Source: Anaerolineae bacterium
GTDB lineage: Bacteria; Chloroflexota; Anaerolineae; B4-G1
Direction of reading: 5' to 3'
Assembly: GCA_030612185.1 (NCBI GenBank)
Contig: JAUWOI010000034.1
Location: 1 to 17,072 of the forward strand
Length of the DNA: 17,072 nucleotides
The notes under the pieces are model-generated. The model was not told the origin of the DNA and made no database searches. It was given only the letters and a program-made list of their open reading frames with translations. A program made the translations under genes and the position numbers. Below, piece after piece: positions 1 through 7,299 of the stretch (position 1 is its first letter; every line of letters begins with the position of its first letter).

Positions 1-573
1 TATCAGAGCGACGAGCGCCCCAATAAGTGTCAAACCGGCGCCTATGCTCATCGCTGAGTGATACCCCAGCCTGTCGGTCAGGAAACCGCCCAGCAAAGAC
101 CCGCTGGCCGAGCCCAGGAAAAAGAAAACCTGATAGATGCCGACCCATCGGCCCCGGTTGTTGTCACGAGCGACATCGAGGATGATGGTATTGCCACCGA
201 CCCAGATGCCGGCCCAAGCCAGGCCCCAAAGCAGCCGCCCCACCAAAAGCGGCCACAAGCCCTGGGTAAGCCCGTAGATCGCGGTTGAGCATGCACCGAT
301 GAACAGGGCTAGCACAAACAGGCGACGGCGACACCAACGATCATAAGCCACGCCTGCCGGGCCGTTGAGAATCAGTCGGACGAAGCGGTTGGCAGACAGC
401 AGGATCCCGACGCTCGCCACGGACACACCGGCATCTACCGTGTGCGTTGGCAGAACGGCATAGAGCGCTGCGTCGCCGATGAGCGATAGACAAGTCCCTA
501 TGCCCACCGGGAGCAGCACGCGGAGGGGAGATGGTGTGTGGTCTTTTCTCATAGGTGCTGGCTCTTGGAGCAT
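1..573 (-). CDS. MFS transporter, N-terminal part (cut by window edge)
   Basis: This is the N-terminal 191 codons of a major facilitator superfamily permease of the inner membrane; the C-terminal half lies beyond base 1. Translation gives alternating hydrophobic segments, among them VLLPVGIGTCLSLIGDAALY, LFVLALFIGACSTAIYGL and LWGLAWAGIWVGGNTIILDV. The A-like loop motif after TM2/3 reads NGPAGVAYDRWCRRRLFV and the TM4-5 region reads RGRWVGIYQVFFFLGSASGS, both typical of MFS drug/metabolite permeases. Two in-frame ATGs are possible, at 573 (14 bp after GAGGTG) and at 552. An in-frame TAG lies upstream of the first. It starts 39 bp after the pterin-binding methyltransferase stop, so it is probably the last visible gene of that operon. 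It may move the operon's substrate or product, but the substrate cannot be read from the sequence. Confidence 0.85.
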   Translation of the reverse strand, partial: MLQEPAPMRKDHTPSPLRVLLPVGIGTCLSLIGDAALYAVLPTHTVDAGVSVASVGILLSANRFVRLILNGPAGVAYDRWCRRRLFVLALFIGACSTAIYGLTQGLWPLLVGRLLWGLAWAGIWVGGNTIILDVARDNNRGRWVGIYQVFFFLGSASGSLLGGFLTDRLGYHSAMSIGAGLTLIGALVALI

Positions 574-612
574 TGAGTTGACGTAAGCACCTCGGAAAAC
601 CTGTCCTCTACG

Positions 613-1464
613 CTAGCCTTTCCTCTGGGAGCACGAGCGATAATGGGCGATGTAGCGCATGGCATAAAAATCGCGACCGAGGAGCAAGTCGGTGGCACGG
701 ATGATCGCGGTCAGTTTCATCGGATCGGTGATCGCGCAGTTCGCCCCGGCGCCGATGGCCAGAGCCAGGAAGGCCTGGTTGACGGTGTGGCGATCAGGCA
801 GGCCGAAGGAGACGTTGCTGGCTCCCAGATTGATGTTGACGCCTAACTCCCGTCGAACGAGTTCGATCGTCCGCAGGGTGACGATGCCAGCATTGTTATC
901 GGCACCGACTGTCAGCACCAGCGGATCAATCACCACGTCCTCAGCCGGGATGCCGATCTGAGCGGCCCGTTCCAGGATCTTTCCGGCGATGGCTAACCGG
1001 GTCTCCGGGTCGTTCGGGATCCCGTCATCATCCATCGTGAGGCCGATCACTGCCGCCCCTCGGTCCTTGACGATCGGCAGCACGGCCTGCAACACGGCTT
1101 CCTCACCATTGACCGAATTGACCAGCGGCTTGCCGGGTATGGCGGCCAGCGCAGCCGCCAGCGCCTCGTGGTTGGCCGAATCAACGCAGATGGGCACCTC
1201 GACCCGGGAGGCTACCGCCTTCACAACCTGGGGGAGCAACGCGACCTCATCGAGACCGGGAACGCCGATGTTGACATCCAGCACGTCGGCGCCCGCTTCG
1301 ACCTGCCTGGTCGCCAGTTCCTGGACGTAATCGAAGTTGCCCTCCCGCAGGGCTTGGGCCAACCTCTTACGCCCGGTGGGGTTGATCTTCTCTCCAATGA
1401 TGACGACCGGGCCATCGGTGTCAATCTTGACTTCGGTTGTATCACTTCGCAGCAGCGTCTGCAT
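613..1464 (-). CDS. Pterin-binding (methyltetrahydrofolate) methyltransferase, MtgA/AcsE/MetH-like
   Basis: This 283-residue protein forms a DHPS-like TIM barrel of the methyltetrahydrofolate:corrinoid methyltransferase family. Visible family motifs are GEKINPTGRKRL near the N terminus, GADVLDVNIG, the Asp of PICVDS, VNSVNGE (pterin-binding Asn), GLTMDDDGIP, DPLVLTVGADNNAG and GASNVSFGLPDR. The length matches single-domain enzymes such as AcsE and MtgA; no cobalamin-binding or MetH domains are attached. In known systems such proteins move a methyl group between a corrinoid protein and tetrahydrofolate. The ATG at 1464 has a good ribosome binding site (AAAGGAG, 9 bp spacing). It follows the UROD-family gene by 34 bp, a pairing seen in O-demethylase/methyltransferase systems such as MtvA/MtvB. 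The matching corrinoid protein is not in the window. Family is sure; the methyl donor and acceptor are inferred. Confidence 0.9.
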   Translation of the reverse strand: MQTLLRSDTTEVKIDTDGPVVIIGEKINPTGRKRLAQALREGNFDYVQELATRQVEAGADVLDVNIGVPGLDEVALLPQVVKAVASRVEVPICVDSANHEALAAALAAIPGKPLVNSVNGEEAVLQAVLPIVKDRGAAVIGLTMDDDGIPNDPETRLAIAGKILERAAQIGIPAEDVVIDPLVLTVGADNNAGIVTLRTIELVRRELGVNINLGASNVSFGLPDRHTVNQAFLALAIGAGANCAITDPMKLTAIIRATDLLLGRDFYAMRYIAHYRSCSQRKG

Positions 1465-1498
1465 CAGAAATGGCTCCTTTCGTTGTTAAGTATTTTTC

Positions 1499-2635
1499 TC
1501 AAGGTTGCCTGGCCCACGTTGCAGAGGTGGACGGGGTAGGGGTTGGGCTACCTTGATGATAAACACCGTAGGTGGTAACAGCGTCAATGACGGCCTTCAC
1601 ATTCTCCCGAGGAGTTGTAGGGCCCAGGTTGCATAGGTATAGGGCGAACCGGCCGTTCTTCCCTCCGACCTCAATGTAGTGTTTTACCCTGTTCGTTACC
1701 TCTGCTGGTGTACTCAGAGCGGTAAAACTAGCCCCTATGCCAAGGATCAGAGGGACATCACGTTGTTCTGCGTATTCCTTGTAAAGCGCTGGGCCAAGTG
1801 CCTCTACATCGGGGTCCTGCCCTTCCAGAAAATCGGGGCAGACTTGCAACTTGAGATCAAGCATTTCTTCAGGATTCTTAAGATACTTTTCCCCCACCCA
1901 GTTGGGTACGTACACCTCCGGCCCACACCACTCCCGCAGGCGCAGGATGTCGGGCGCAACCCAGTCCCTGAGGATGTGCGGGTTCACGATGGGAAGAGAC
2001 GCGGTGGCGTCGCTCCCACATACACTTTTCGCGTTTGGAAAATGCTCTTTCTGATACTGGATCCAAGGGGCTATTACCTCTTCAGTGAGACGATCTAACA
2101 GGCTCCTGGCAAAGTCAGGGTCAGTGTAGATGTCCATCAGGAGTGGCTCAATACCCCGGATGTTTGCCGCCAGGCTGAAAGGGGCGCAGAATTGTAACGT
2201 CGGCTCGATGCCGGTCAGTTCCTTGAACAGGGAGTTCATTTCAAGTACCTGGGGAAAACGAGCGTCTGAGTCGAAATCGGGCGTCCTTATTTTGCTCAGA
2301 TCACTTCGGTCTCTGATCAGCGGCCTCGTTCGGTCAACGTCCGGCACGTGGCTTTCGCTGTAGACGACCTCCTGCCCCAGTGCCTCCGCCTCAATGTTGT
2401 AAACGTCATAATCAGCGAATGGCACGTCAAGGCCGTATTGCTCCGTGATTTCCAGGACGCCGGGCACCAGGATGTCGGGCGTGGTATAGAACTCCTTTGC
2501 CGGGACGCCCAACTCCTTCCTCACGAACTCGTGGATCTGCGCGTACACGGGAACGCGGTCCGGGATGCCACTCATGGCCGCTTCCAGTCGTCTGTCGCCC
2601 TCCTGAAAACAGGAATAGTCTTTGTGAGAACTCAT
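1499..2635 (-). CDS. Uroporphyrinogen decarboxylase (UROD)-family protein, probable methyltransferase-like
   Basis: This 378-residue protein has the UROD/MtaA-like barrel pattern: RRLEAAMSGIPDRVPVYAQ at the N terminus, LQFCAPFSLAANIRG in the middle, and the terminal LGPTTPRENVKAVIDAV, which is the family hallmark. Outside haem synthesis these proteins are cobalamin-dependent methyltransferases (MtaA, MtbA, MtvB) with a zinc site made of HxC plus a later Cys. Here the segment expected to carry HxC reads N245-W-V247-G, while a Cys (C335) remains before GPTTPREN. By eye, two of the three zinc ligands are missing. The neighbours (THF methyltransferase, aminotransferase, HAD enzyme) fit a methyl-transfer catabolic role rather than haem synthesis. 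ATG at 2635 lies 12 bp after the aminotransferase stop. The C-terminal tail is Pro/Thr/Ser-rich and unremarkable. Confidence 0.82.
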   Translation of the reverse strand: MSSHKDYSCFQEGDRRLEAAMSGIPDRVPVYAQIHEFVRKELGVPAKEFYTTPDILVPGVLEITEQYGLDVPFADYDVYNIEAEALGQEVVYSESHVPDVDRTRPLIRDRSDLSKIRTPDFDSDARFPQVLEMNSLFKELTGIEPTLQFCAPFSLAANIRGIEPLLMDIYTDPDFARSLLDRLTEEVIAPWIQYQKEHFPNAKSVCGSDATASLPIVNPHILRDWVAPDILRLREWCGPEVYVPNWVGEKYLKNPEEMLDLKLQVCPDFLEGQDPDVEALGPALYKEYAEQRDVPLILGIGASFTALSTPAEVTNRVKHYIEVGGKNGRFALYLCNLGPTTPRENVKAVIDAVTTYGVYHQGSPTPTPSTSATWARQP

Positions 2636-2647
2636 ACGGTCACCGCC

Positions 2648-4009
2648 TCAGGATTTGGCTATGTACTCGTCCGCGAGGGTCAGGGTGTCATCAATTCTTT
2701 CCAGCCCCCAGACCAATTCGTCTTTGGTGATGCACAGCGGTGGACAGATCATCAGTACGTTCCACCGCATATAAGTGTAAAGCCCCTCCTCCTTCAGCCT
2801 ACCCAGCAACTGCCCTGTGAGGGGATGTTTCTTCTCGTAGTATTCCACTGTCCACGGAACCAAGGGCTCTCTGGTCTCTCGGTCCTTCACCAACTCAATG
2901 GCTGCGAAAAGCCCCTTGCCCCGAATGTCTCCAACACTGGGGTGCTTCTCCTTGATCTCTTCCAACCTTTCCAGGAGATAGACGCCGAGTTCCCTCGAGT
3001 TCTCGATCATCCCCTCTTCCTTGTAAACCTCGATCGCAGCAACCCCCGCCGCACAGGCGACAGGGTTCCCAAACTGTGTCAGACCGGCGTAGAGGAAGTT
3101 CTCCTCAAAGTAGTCCGCTATCTTCCTCCTCACCATCACCGCTCCCAAAGGAAGTGTGCCGTTATTGATCCCCTTCGAAAGGGTCATGATGTCTGGAACT
3201 ACATCCCAGTGATAGGCGGCGAACCACTCCCCCGTCCGCCCAAAGCCCGTCATCACTTCGTCGAAGATGAGGAGCATCCCGTAGTCGTCGCAGATCCTTC
3301 GTAGCCGCTGCATATATCCGTCCGGCGGCACGATCCGGCAGTTGCTCCCGGTGATGGGCTCAACGATGATTGCCGCTATGGTCTCGGGTCCTTCGACCTC
3401 GATCACCTCCCGAATCGCCTCCGCACAGTACAAGTCGCACTGCGGGTACTCCATCTTGAAGAAACAGCGATAGCAAAACGGATCCCAGACCCGAATGGTG
3501 CCCGGCACCCCAGGCTCTGCGGCTCTGTGCCTGGGATCGCCCGTCACGGAACTGGCTCCGTAGGTCGCTCCGTGGTAGGACCGGAACCGGGCGATGATCT
3601 TCTGCCTGCCCGTGAAGGCTCTGGCGATCTTGAAGGCGTTTTCGTTTGCCACGGCTCCCCCCGTCACAATGAACGCCTTGCACAGGTCCCCAGGGGCCAG
3701 CTCCACCAGCATCTTTGCCAGCATTGCCCGCTGCTCGTTGGCGGCGCTGGGCAACACGTAGCAGAGCCGCTCCGCCTGGTCCTTGATCGCCTGGACAATC
3801 TTGGAGTGCTGGTGGCCTGCATTCACGTTGACCAACTGAGACGCAAAGTCAAGATACTTCTTCCCCTGGCCATCCCAGAAGTAGCACCCCTCCCCGCCGA
3901 CAATGACGAAGGGTTTGTAGCCCTTTTGGACCGACCAGGTGTGGAGGACGTACTTCTTCTCGTACTCACCGATGGTTGCGGGATCTAAAGTCCAAGATAG
4001 GGTGTTCAC
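2648..4009 (-). CDS. Class III PLP-dependent aminotransferase (taurine/beta-alanine:pyruvate type or PbfA-like)
   Basis: A complete 453-residue fold-type I, class III aminotransferase. Key features are GHQHSKIVQAI, the phosphate-binding segment VTGGAVANENAFKIAR (115-130), YHGATYGA, the cofactor Asp in LLIFDEVMTGFGRTG (D250) and the Schiff-base lysine in TLSKGINNG (K279). The insert FCYRCFFKMEYPQCDLYC (178-195) has four Cys in C-x2-C-x8-C-x3-C spacing. A CYRC segment of this sort occurs in omega-aminotransferases acting on taurine, beta-alanine and related amines. The same family includes the lyase PbfA, which makes phosphonoacetaldehyde from hydroxy-aminoethylphosphonate; that option is attractive because the preceding gene is a phosphonatase-like hydrolase. 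The start is GTG at 4009 behind GGGAGG with short 4-5 bp spacing. Family assignment is firm, substrate is not. Confidence 0.9.
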   Translation of the reverse strand: MNTLSWTLDPATIGEYEKKYVLHTWSVQKGYKPFVIVGGEGCYFWDGQGKKYLDFASQLVNVNAGHQHSKIVQAIKDQAERLCYVLPSAANEQRAMLAKMLVELAPGDLCKAFIVTGGAVANENAFKIARAFTGRQKIIARFRSYHGATYGASSVTGDPRHRAAEPGVPGTIRVWDPFCYRCFFKMEYPQCDLYCAEAIREVIEVEGPETIAAIIVEPITGSNCRIVPPDGYMQRLRRICDDYGMLLIFDEVMTGFGRTGEWFAAYHWDVVPDIMTLSKGINNGTLPLGAVMVRRKIADYFEENFLYAGLTQFGNPVACAAGVAAIEVYKEEGMIENSRELGVYLLERLEEIKEKHPSVGDIRGKGLFAAIELVKDRETREPLVPWTVEYYEKKHPLTGQLLGRLKEEGLYTYMRWNVLMICPPLCITKDELVWGLERIDDTLTLADEYIAKS

Positions 4010-4032
4010 GTTTCCTCCCGTAAATCAGGTGT

Positions 4033-4761
4033 CTACAGGAACTCGGATTCGATCAGGTCCGGGAGATCAGCCACACTGGGGATGACGTGGGTGTGCCAGT
4101 ACTTCCCCCACGCCGTCACGGGACGGGGGCCGCTGAGCACCCCGATCACCCCCCTGCATCCGGCATTGCGACCCTCCAGCATGTCCGCGGGCGTGTCGCC
4201 TATCTTGATCACCTCGTGGACACTCTGGACGTCCAGTTGCGTCATGGCATGGAAGATCATGAACGGCGCGGGGCGTCCGATCTGCCCGGGGACACTCTCC
4301 ACGTCCACGGAGATGTCAACCAGGCCGTCTCGAATCCATCCTAGCCCATCCATGATGGCCTCGACGACGGCGTGATGGAATCCCGTGTCGGTGGCGACCT
4401 TGATCTCGTGTTCGTGACACCACCGGAAGACGTCGGAAGTGCCGGAAACCTCTTCGACGTTCTTCCTGTAGTGCTCAATCATCCGTTCCTGATACCGGTC
4501 GAAAACCTGCTTGGACAGATCGTAGGTCTCGGGGTCCTTGATCTTCTCGAAGTCCTTGATGTCGATCTCCTTGCCCCGCTCCTTGGCGATCAGGAACTGA
4601 TAGAGGTGGATCTTGTTCATCCCCATGTGGAGGAGGATTTCCTCCGGCGTCGTCTTGAGGTCGAACTCAACCGCCGCCTGATATAAGCAATCCCGAACGC
4701 CTGTATCATCCTGCACTGTCGTTCCGGAAAGGTCGAACATGACCATGTTGATTGTTCCCAT
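4033..4761 (-). CDS. HAD hydrolase, phosphonoacetaldehyde hydrolase-like (phosphonatase-like)
   Basis: This 242-residue HAD enzyme carries nucleophile motif FDLSGTTV (D10). The second HAD Asp is replaced by Ser12, as expected for the phosphonatase branch where a cap lysine takes over acid/base work. K50 in HMGMNKIHLYQF sits where B. cereus PhnX has its Schiff-base Lys53. Motif II is ATDTGF, motif III includes GRPAPFM, and motif IV is KIGDTPADM (D189). The GRPAPFMIF...GDTPADMLEG pattern is that of the phosphonatase-like HAD subfamily rather than classic PhnX. Reaction inferred: hydrolysis of a phosphonoaldehyde or similar small substrate in the cytoplasm. ATG at 4761 has AAGGAG with 9 bp spacing. 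It is the first gene of the operon, directly behind a strong promoter, with the aminotransferase 23 bp downstream. Confidence 0.85.
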   Translation of the reverse strand: MGTINMVMFDLSGTTVQDDTGVRDCLYQAAVEFDLKTTPEEILLHMGMNKIHLYQFLIAKERGKEIDIKDFEKIKDPETYDLSKQVFDRYQERMIEHYRKNVEEVSGTSDVFRWCHEHEIKVATDTGFHHAVVEAIMDGLGWIRDGLVDISVDVESVPGQIGRPAPFMIFHAMTQLDVQSVHEVIKIGDTPADMLEGRNAGCRGVIGVLSGPRPVTAWGKYWHTHVIPSVADLPDLIESEFL

Positions 4762-4837
4762 CTGCTGAATCTCCTTCCGTAGCGGCCGTGGCAGAGTTTT
4801 CAGGGTGCTCTCAGCAGTGTGTCGAGGAATGGTCTAA

Positions 4838-4849
4838 TGGTATATACCA
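4838..4849. promoter_or_regulatory. Candidate repressor operator (palindrome TGGTATATACCA)
   Basis: A perfect 12-bp palindrome lies immediately downstream of the -10 hexamer, at roughly +5 to +17. With flanks AAT/AAT it extends to 16 bp with one mismatched pair. TGGTAT...ATACCA dyads are typical of GntR/FadR-type regulators, and the position would block initiation. No regulator gene lies in the window, so the cognate protein is unknown. Confidence 0.55.
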
Positions 4850-4860
4850 ATCTATCCTGC

Positions 4861-4888
4861 ATTATACCTATGTATGCCAGGCTGTCAA
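4861..4888 (-). promoter_or_regulatory. Sigma70-type promoter for the HAD-aminotransferase-methyltransferase operon
   Basis: On the minus strand TTGACA (4888-4883) and TATAAT (4866-4861) are both perfect consensus hexamers separated by 16 bp. The predicted start of transcription is around 4853-4855, giving a leader of about 90 nt before the HAD gene ATG at 4761. The promoter begins only 24 bp beyond the stop codon of the upstream PHP gene. Confidence 0.8.
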
Positions 4889-4912
4889 GACCCTATAGTC
4901 TCTATCCATAAC

Positions 4913-5719
4913 TCAAATCCTCGTCGAGTAGACCTGTCGCCGCTCAAACGTCGCCAGTCGCGTGAACCCTGCCGCCTGGGCCATCTCCAGCGCTACGTCG
5001 AAACACGACCCGATAGCGGCGGGGGTGTGGGCATCGGAACCGAAGGTGAGAATCTCGCCGCCCAGTTCACGATACCAGCGTAGCACCTGCAACGGCGGGC
5101 TGGGATCGCCCATCCCGCGCCGGTAGGTGACTGTGTTGATTTCCAATCCCTTGCCCCGCTCGACCAAGGTGCGCAGGATGCGGCGGATCGTTTCCTCGTA
5201 TGGCGCGTAGTCCAGCGCCTGCAGCCCGAAAGCATAGTAGGCTGCCCGCCGCACAGTGTCGAGGTGGGCCAGGACGTCATAGTCCGCCTCGGCTGCCAGG
5301 CATGCCAGTTCCTCGAAGTAGGCACGCAGCCCCTCATCGAGGGTGCGACCGGCGAAGTAGCGCCCGTCGCAATGGAGCCGGCCATCCACCCAGTGGAGGG
5401 AACCCAGCACGAAGTCGAAGTCGTGGGCTTCCAGCAGCGCCGCCGCCTGATCCCGGTGAACGTGTCCCTCCCCTATCTCGACCCCGGCCCGGATGGTCAG
5501 ACGGTCACCGTACTCACTCCGGCAGCGCTCGATTTCGGCCAGGTACGCGGCTGGACGCAGGTACTCGTAGCAGGCGTCAAGAGGATCAAAATCGGCGTGG
5601 TCGGTAAAGGCGATCTCGCTCATCCCACGGGCGATGGCCACCTCGCAGGCAGCCGCCATCTCCGCTTCGCTATCGCAGGAGAAGCGGGTGTGGACGTGAT
5701 AATCTTGTTGGCCATTCAC
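4913..5719 (-). CDS. PHP-domain phosphoesterase, histidinol-phosphatase (HisJ/HisK)-like
   Basis: This 268-residue protein has the full set of PHP metal-binding motifs: DYHVHTRFSCD at the N terminus, FTDHADFDP, AGVEIGEG, GSLHWVDG, LAHLDTVRR and the C-terminal FGSDAHTP. The length fits monofunctional histidinol-phosphatases of the PHP family (histidinol phosphate to histidinol, the second-last part of histidine synthesis), although other phosphoesterases share these motifs. No other his gene is nearby. The start is GTG at 5719, whose G is also the last base of the dihydrolipoyl dehydrogenase stop TAG, so translation is probably coupled. An ATG four bases into the gene is out of frame. PHP fold is certain; the exact substrate is likely but not proven. 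Confidence 0.87.
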   Translation of the reverse strand: MNGQQDYHVHTRFSCDSEAEMAAACEVAIARGMSEIAFTDHADFDPLDACYEYLRPAAYLAEIERCRSEYGDRLTIRAGVEIGEGHVHRDQAAALLEAHDFDFVLGSLHWVDGRLHCDGRYFAGRTLDEGLRAYFEELACLAAEADYDVLAHLDTVRRAAYYAFGLQALDYAPYEETIRRILRTLVERGKGLEINTVTYRRGMGDPSPPLQVLRWYRELGGEILTFGSDAHTPAAIGSCFDVALEMAQAAGFTRLATFERRQVYSTRI

Positions 5720-7113
5720 TATACGTGTATCGCTTTGCCAAACACGGCGTGCGCGGCCTCCATCAACGCCTCGCTCAAAGTGGGGTGAGCATGCACGCTG
5801 CGCGCAATCTCATCCGGCGTCAGTTCCCAGTTATGGGCCAGCACCAACTCGGGCAGCAACTCCGTCACCTCCGGGCCAACCAGGTGAGCGCCCAGTATCT
5901 CGCCGCTGGTCGCGTCGGCCACGATCTTGACGAAGCCGTCGTAGTCGCCCAACCCTAGTGCTTTGCCGTTGGCACGGAAGAGAAATTTCCCTACCTTGAC
6001 CTGGTGGTTGCGCTCGACTGCCTGCGCTTCGGTGAGGCCGAAACTCGCCACCTGCGGATGACAGTAAGTACAACGCGGCATCATCTCATAGTCCAGCGTT
6101 ACGGTCTCCACCCCGGCGATGGTCTCCGCCACGATGATGCCTTGGGCCGAGGCGACGTGGGCCAGTGGCAACTTTCCGGTCACGTCGCCGATACTGTAGA
6201 TGCCGGGCACGTCCGTGCGCAGGTGGTCGTCCACGACGACGCACCCCCGCTCCACTCGCACGCCGATTTCCGCCAGCCCCAGGTTCTCGCTGTTGGGCCG
6301 CGCACCGATGGCGACGAGCACCCGCTCGGCTTCCAGCACCTGCTCGCCCTGGTCGCCCGCCACGCTCACCCGCACGCCGGCGGTGGTCGTCTCCACGCCT
6401 TGCACGCGCGTGGAGGTCAGCAGCCGTACCCTGCGTCGCTTGAGGGCGCGTTCCACCTCAACACTGACTTCCTCGTCCTCCAACGGCAGAGCGTGTGGCA
6501 GCATCTCGACGATGGTGACCTCAGCGCCGTATGTGTGCCAGACGTGGGCGAACTCCATCCCAATCGGCCCGGCACCGACAATGACCACCGACTGGGGCAC
6601 CTCGCGCAGCACGATGGCTTCCCGGTAGGTCAGCACTCGCTCGCCGTCGGGGGTGATGCCGGGGATGGTTCGCGCCCGTCCGCCAGTAGCAACAACGACA
6701 TTGCGCGTCTGCAAGGTGCGTGTGCCGCCCTCATTCAACGCCACCTCGACCGCATGCGGTGACTTCAGCGCCCCGTGCCCTTCGATCACCTCGACGCCGT
6801 TCTTGCGCATCAGCACGCCGATGCCCTTGACCAGCCGTCCAGATACCTTGCGGCTGCGGTCCACCGCCGCGCCGTAGTCAGCCTCGAACCCTGTGACGGT
6901 GAAGCCGAAGTATTTACCCCGCCCCAGCAGGGAGACGACCTCGGCGTTGCGCAGGAGCGCCTTGGTCGGAATGCATCCCCAGTTGAGGCACACCCCGCCC
7001 AGGTGTTCCTTCTCGACCAGGGCGACCTTCAGCCCCAGTTGGGCAGCGCGGACGGCGGTCACGTAGCCGCCCGGCCCCGCGCCGATGATGGTGATGTCGT
7101 AGGTTTGTTCCAC
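5719..7113 (-). CDS. lpdA: Dihydrolipoyl dehydrogenase (E3)
   Basis: A full-length 464-residue FAD-dependent pyridine nucleotide-disulfide oxidoreductase. FAD site IIGAGPGGYVTA is near the N terminus, the redox disulfide is GGVCLNWGCIPTKALL (C42, C47), the NAD site is VVIVGAGPIGMEFA, the second FAD segment is GIYSIGDVTGKLPLAH, and the dimer-interface catalytic pair sits in HAHPTLSEA (H443, E448). It reoxidises dihydrolipoyl groups of 2-oxoacid dehydrogenases or the glycine cleavage system using NAD+. No E1, E2 or gcv gene is in the window, so the partner is unknown. The start is GTG at 7113, supported by GGAGG about 9 bp upstream. The two nearby ATGs run into early stops. The PHP gene follows with a 1-nt overlap. 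Confidence 0.95.
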   Translation of the reverse strand: MEQTYDITIIGAGPGGYVTAVRAAQLGLKVALVEKEHLGGVCLNWGCIPTKALLRNAEVVSLLGRGKYFGFTVTGFEADYGAAVDRSRKVSGRLVKGIGVLMRKNGVEVIEGHGALKSPHAVEVALNEGGTRTLQTRNVVVATGGRARTIPGITPDGERVLTYREAIVLREVPQSVVIVGAGPIGMEFAHVWHTYGAEVTIVEMLPHALPLEDEEVSVEVERALKRRRVRLLTSTRVQGVETTTAGVRVSVAGDQGEQVLEAERVLVAIGARPNSENLGLAEIGVRVERGCVVVDDHLRTDVPGIYSIGDVTGKLPLAHVASAQGIIVAETIAGVETVTLDYEMMPRCTYCHPQVASFGLTEAQAVERNHQVKVGKFLFRANGKALGLGDYDGFVKIVADATSGEILGAHLVGPEVTELLPELVLAHNWELTPDEIARSVHAHPTLSEALMEAAHAVFGKAIHV

Positions 7114-7151
7114 TAGCTCATTCCTCCATTCAAGTTCTGTGTTTGAATTGA

Positions 7152-7238
7152 GTGTGTTTCATCTCGGTTGTAGGACAATTCGGCAAATTACCCCTGGGAC
7201 AAGTTACCAACTTGCCCTACAACTCATTTGAAACACAC
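7152..7238. repeat. 87-bp imperfect palindromic element
   Basis: Nested inverted repeats lie upstream of the lpd gene. The outer arms GTGTGTTTCA (7152-7161) and TGAAACACAC (7229-7238) match perfectly. After a 5-nt gap on each side, the inner arms GTTGTAGG (7167-7174) and CCTACAAC (7216-7223) also match, extended by a GGACAA/TTGCCC pair with one mismatch. A further small hairpin, CAAGTTaccAACTTG, occupies 7200-7214. The symmetry and lack of coding potential suggest a short mobile palindrome (MITE-like). It could also act in transcript ends or lpd regulation. Confidence 0.65.
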
Positions 7239-7299
7239 CCGTTTGAGTTTACGCCGTCTGAGTGTACCACGAGCGACGAAACAGAGCAAGCATGAACAG

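Noticed and set aside
2348..3304. 318-codon open frame on the plus strand
   Set aside because: It lies antisense to the URO-D-family and aminotransferase genes, crosses their junction, has no family resemblance and no ribosome binding site; it is a shadow of GC-rich codon use.
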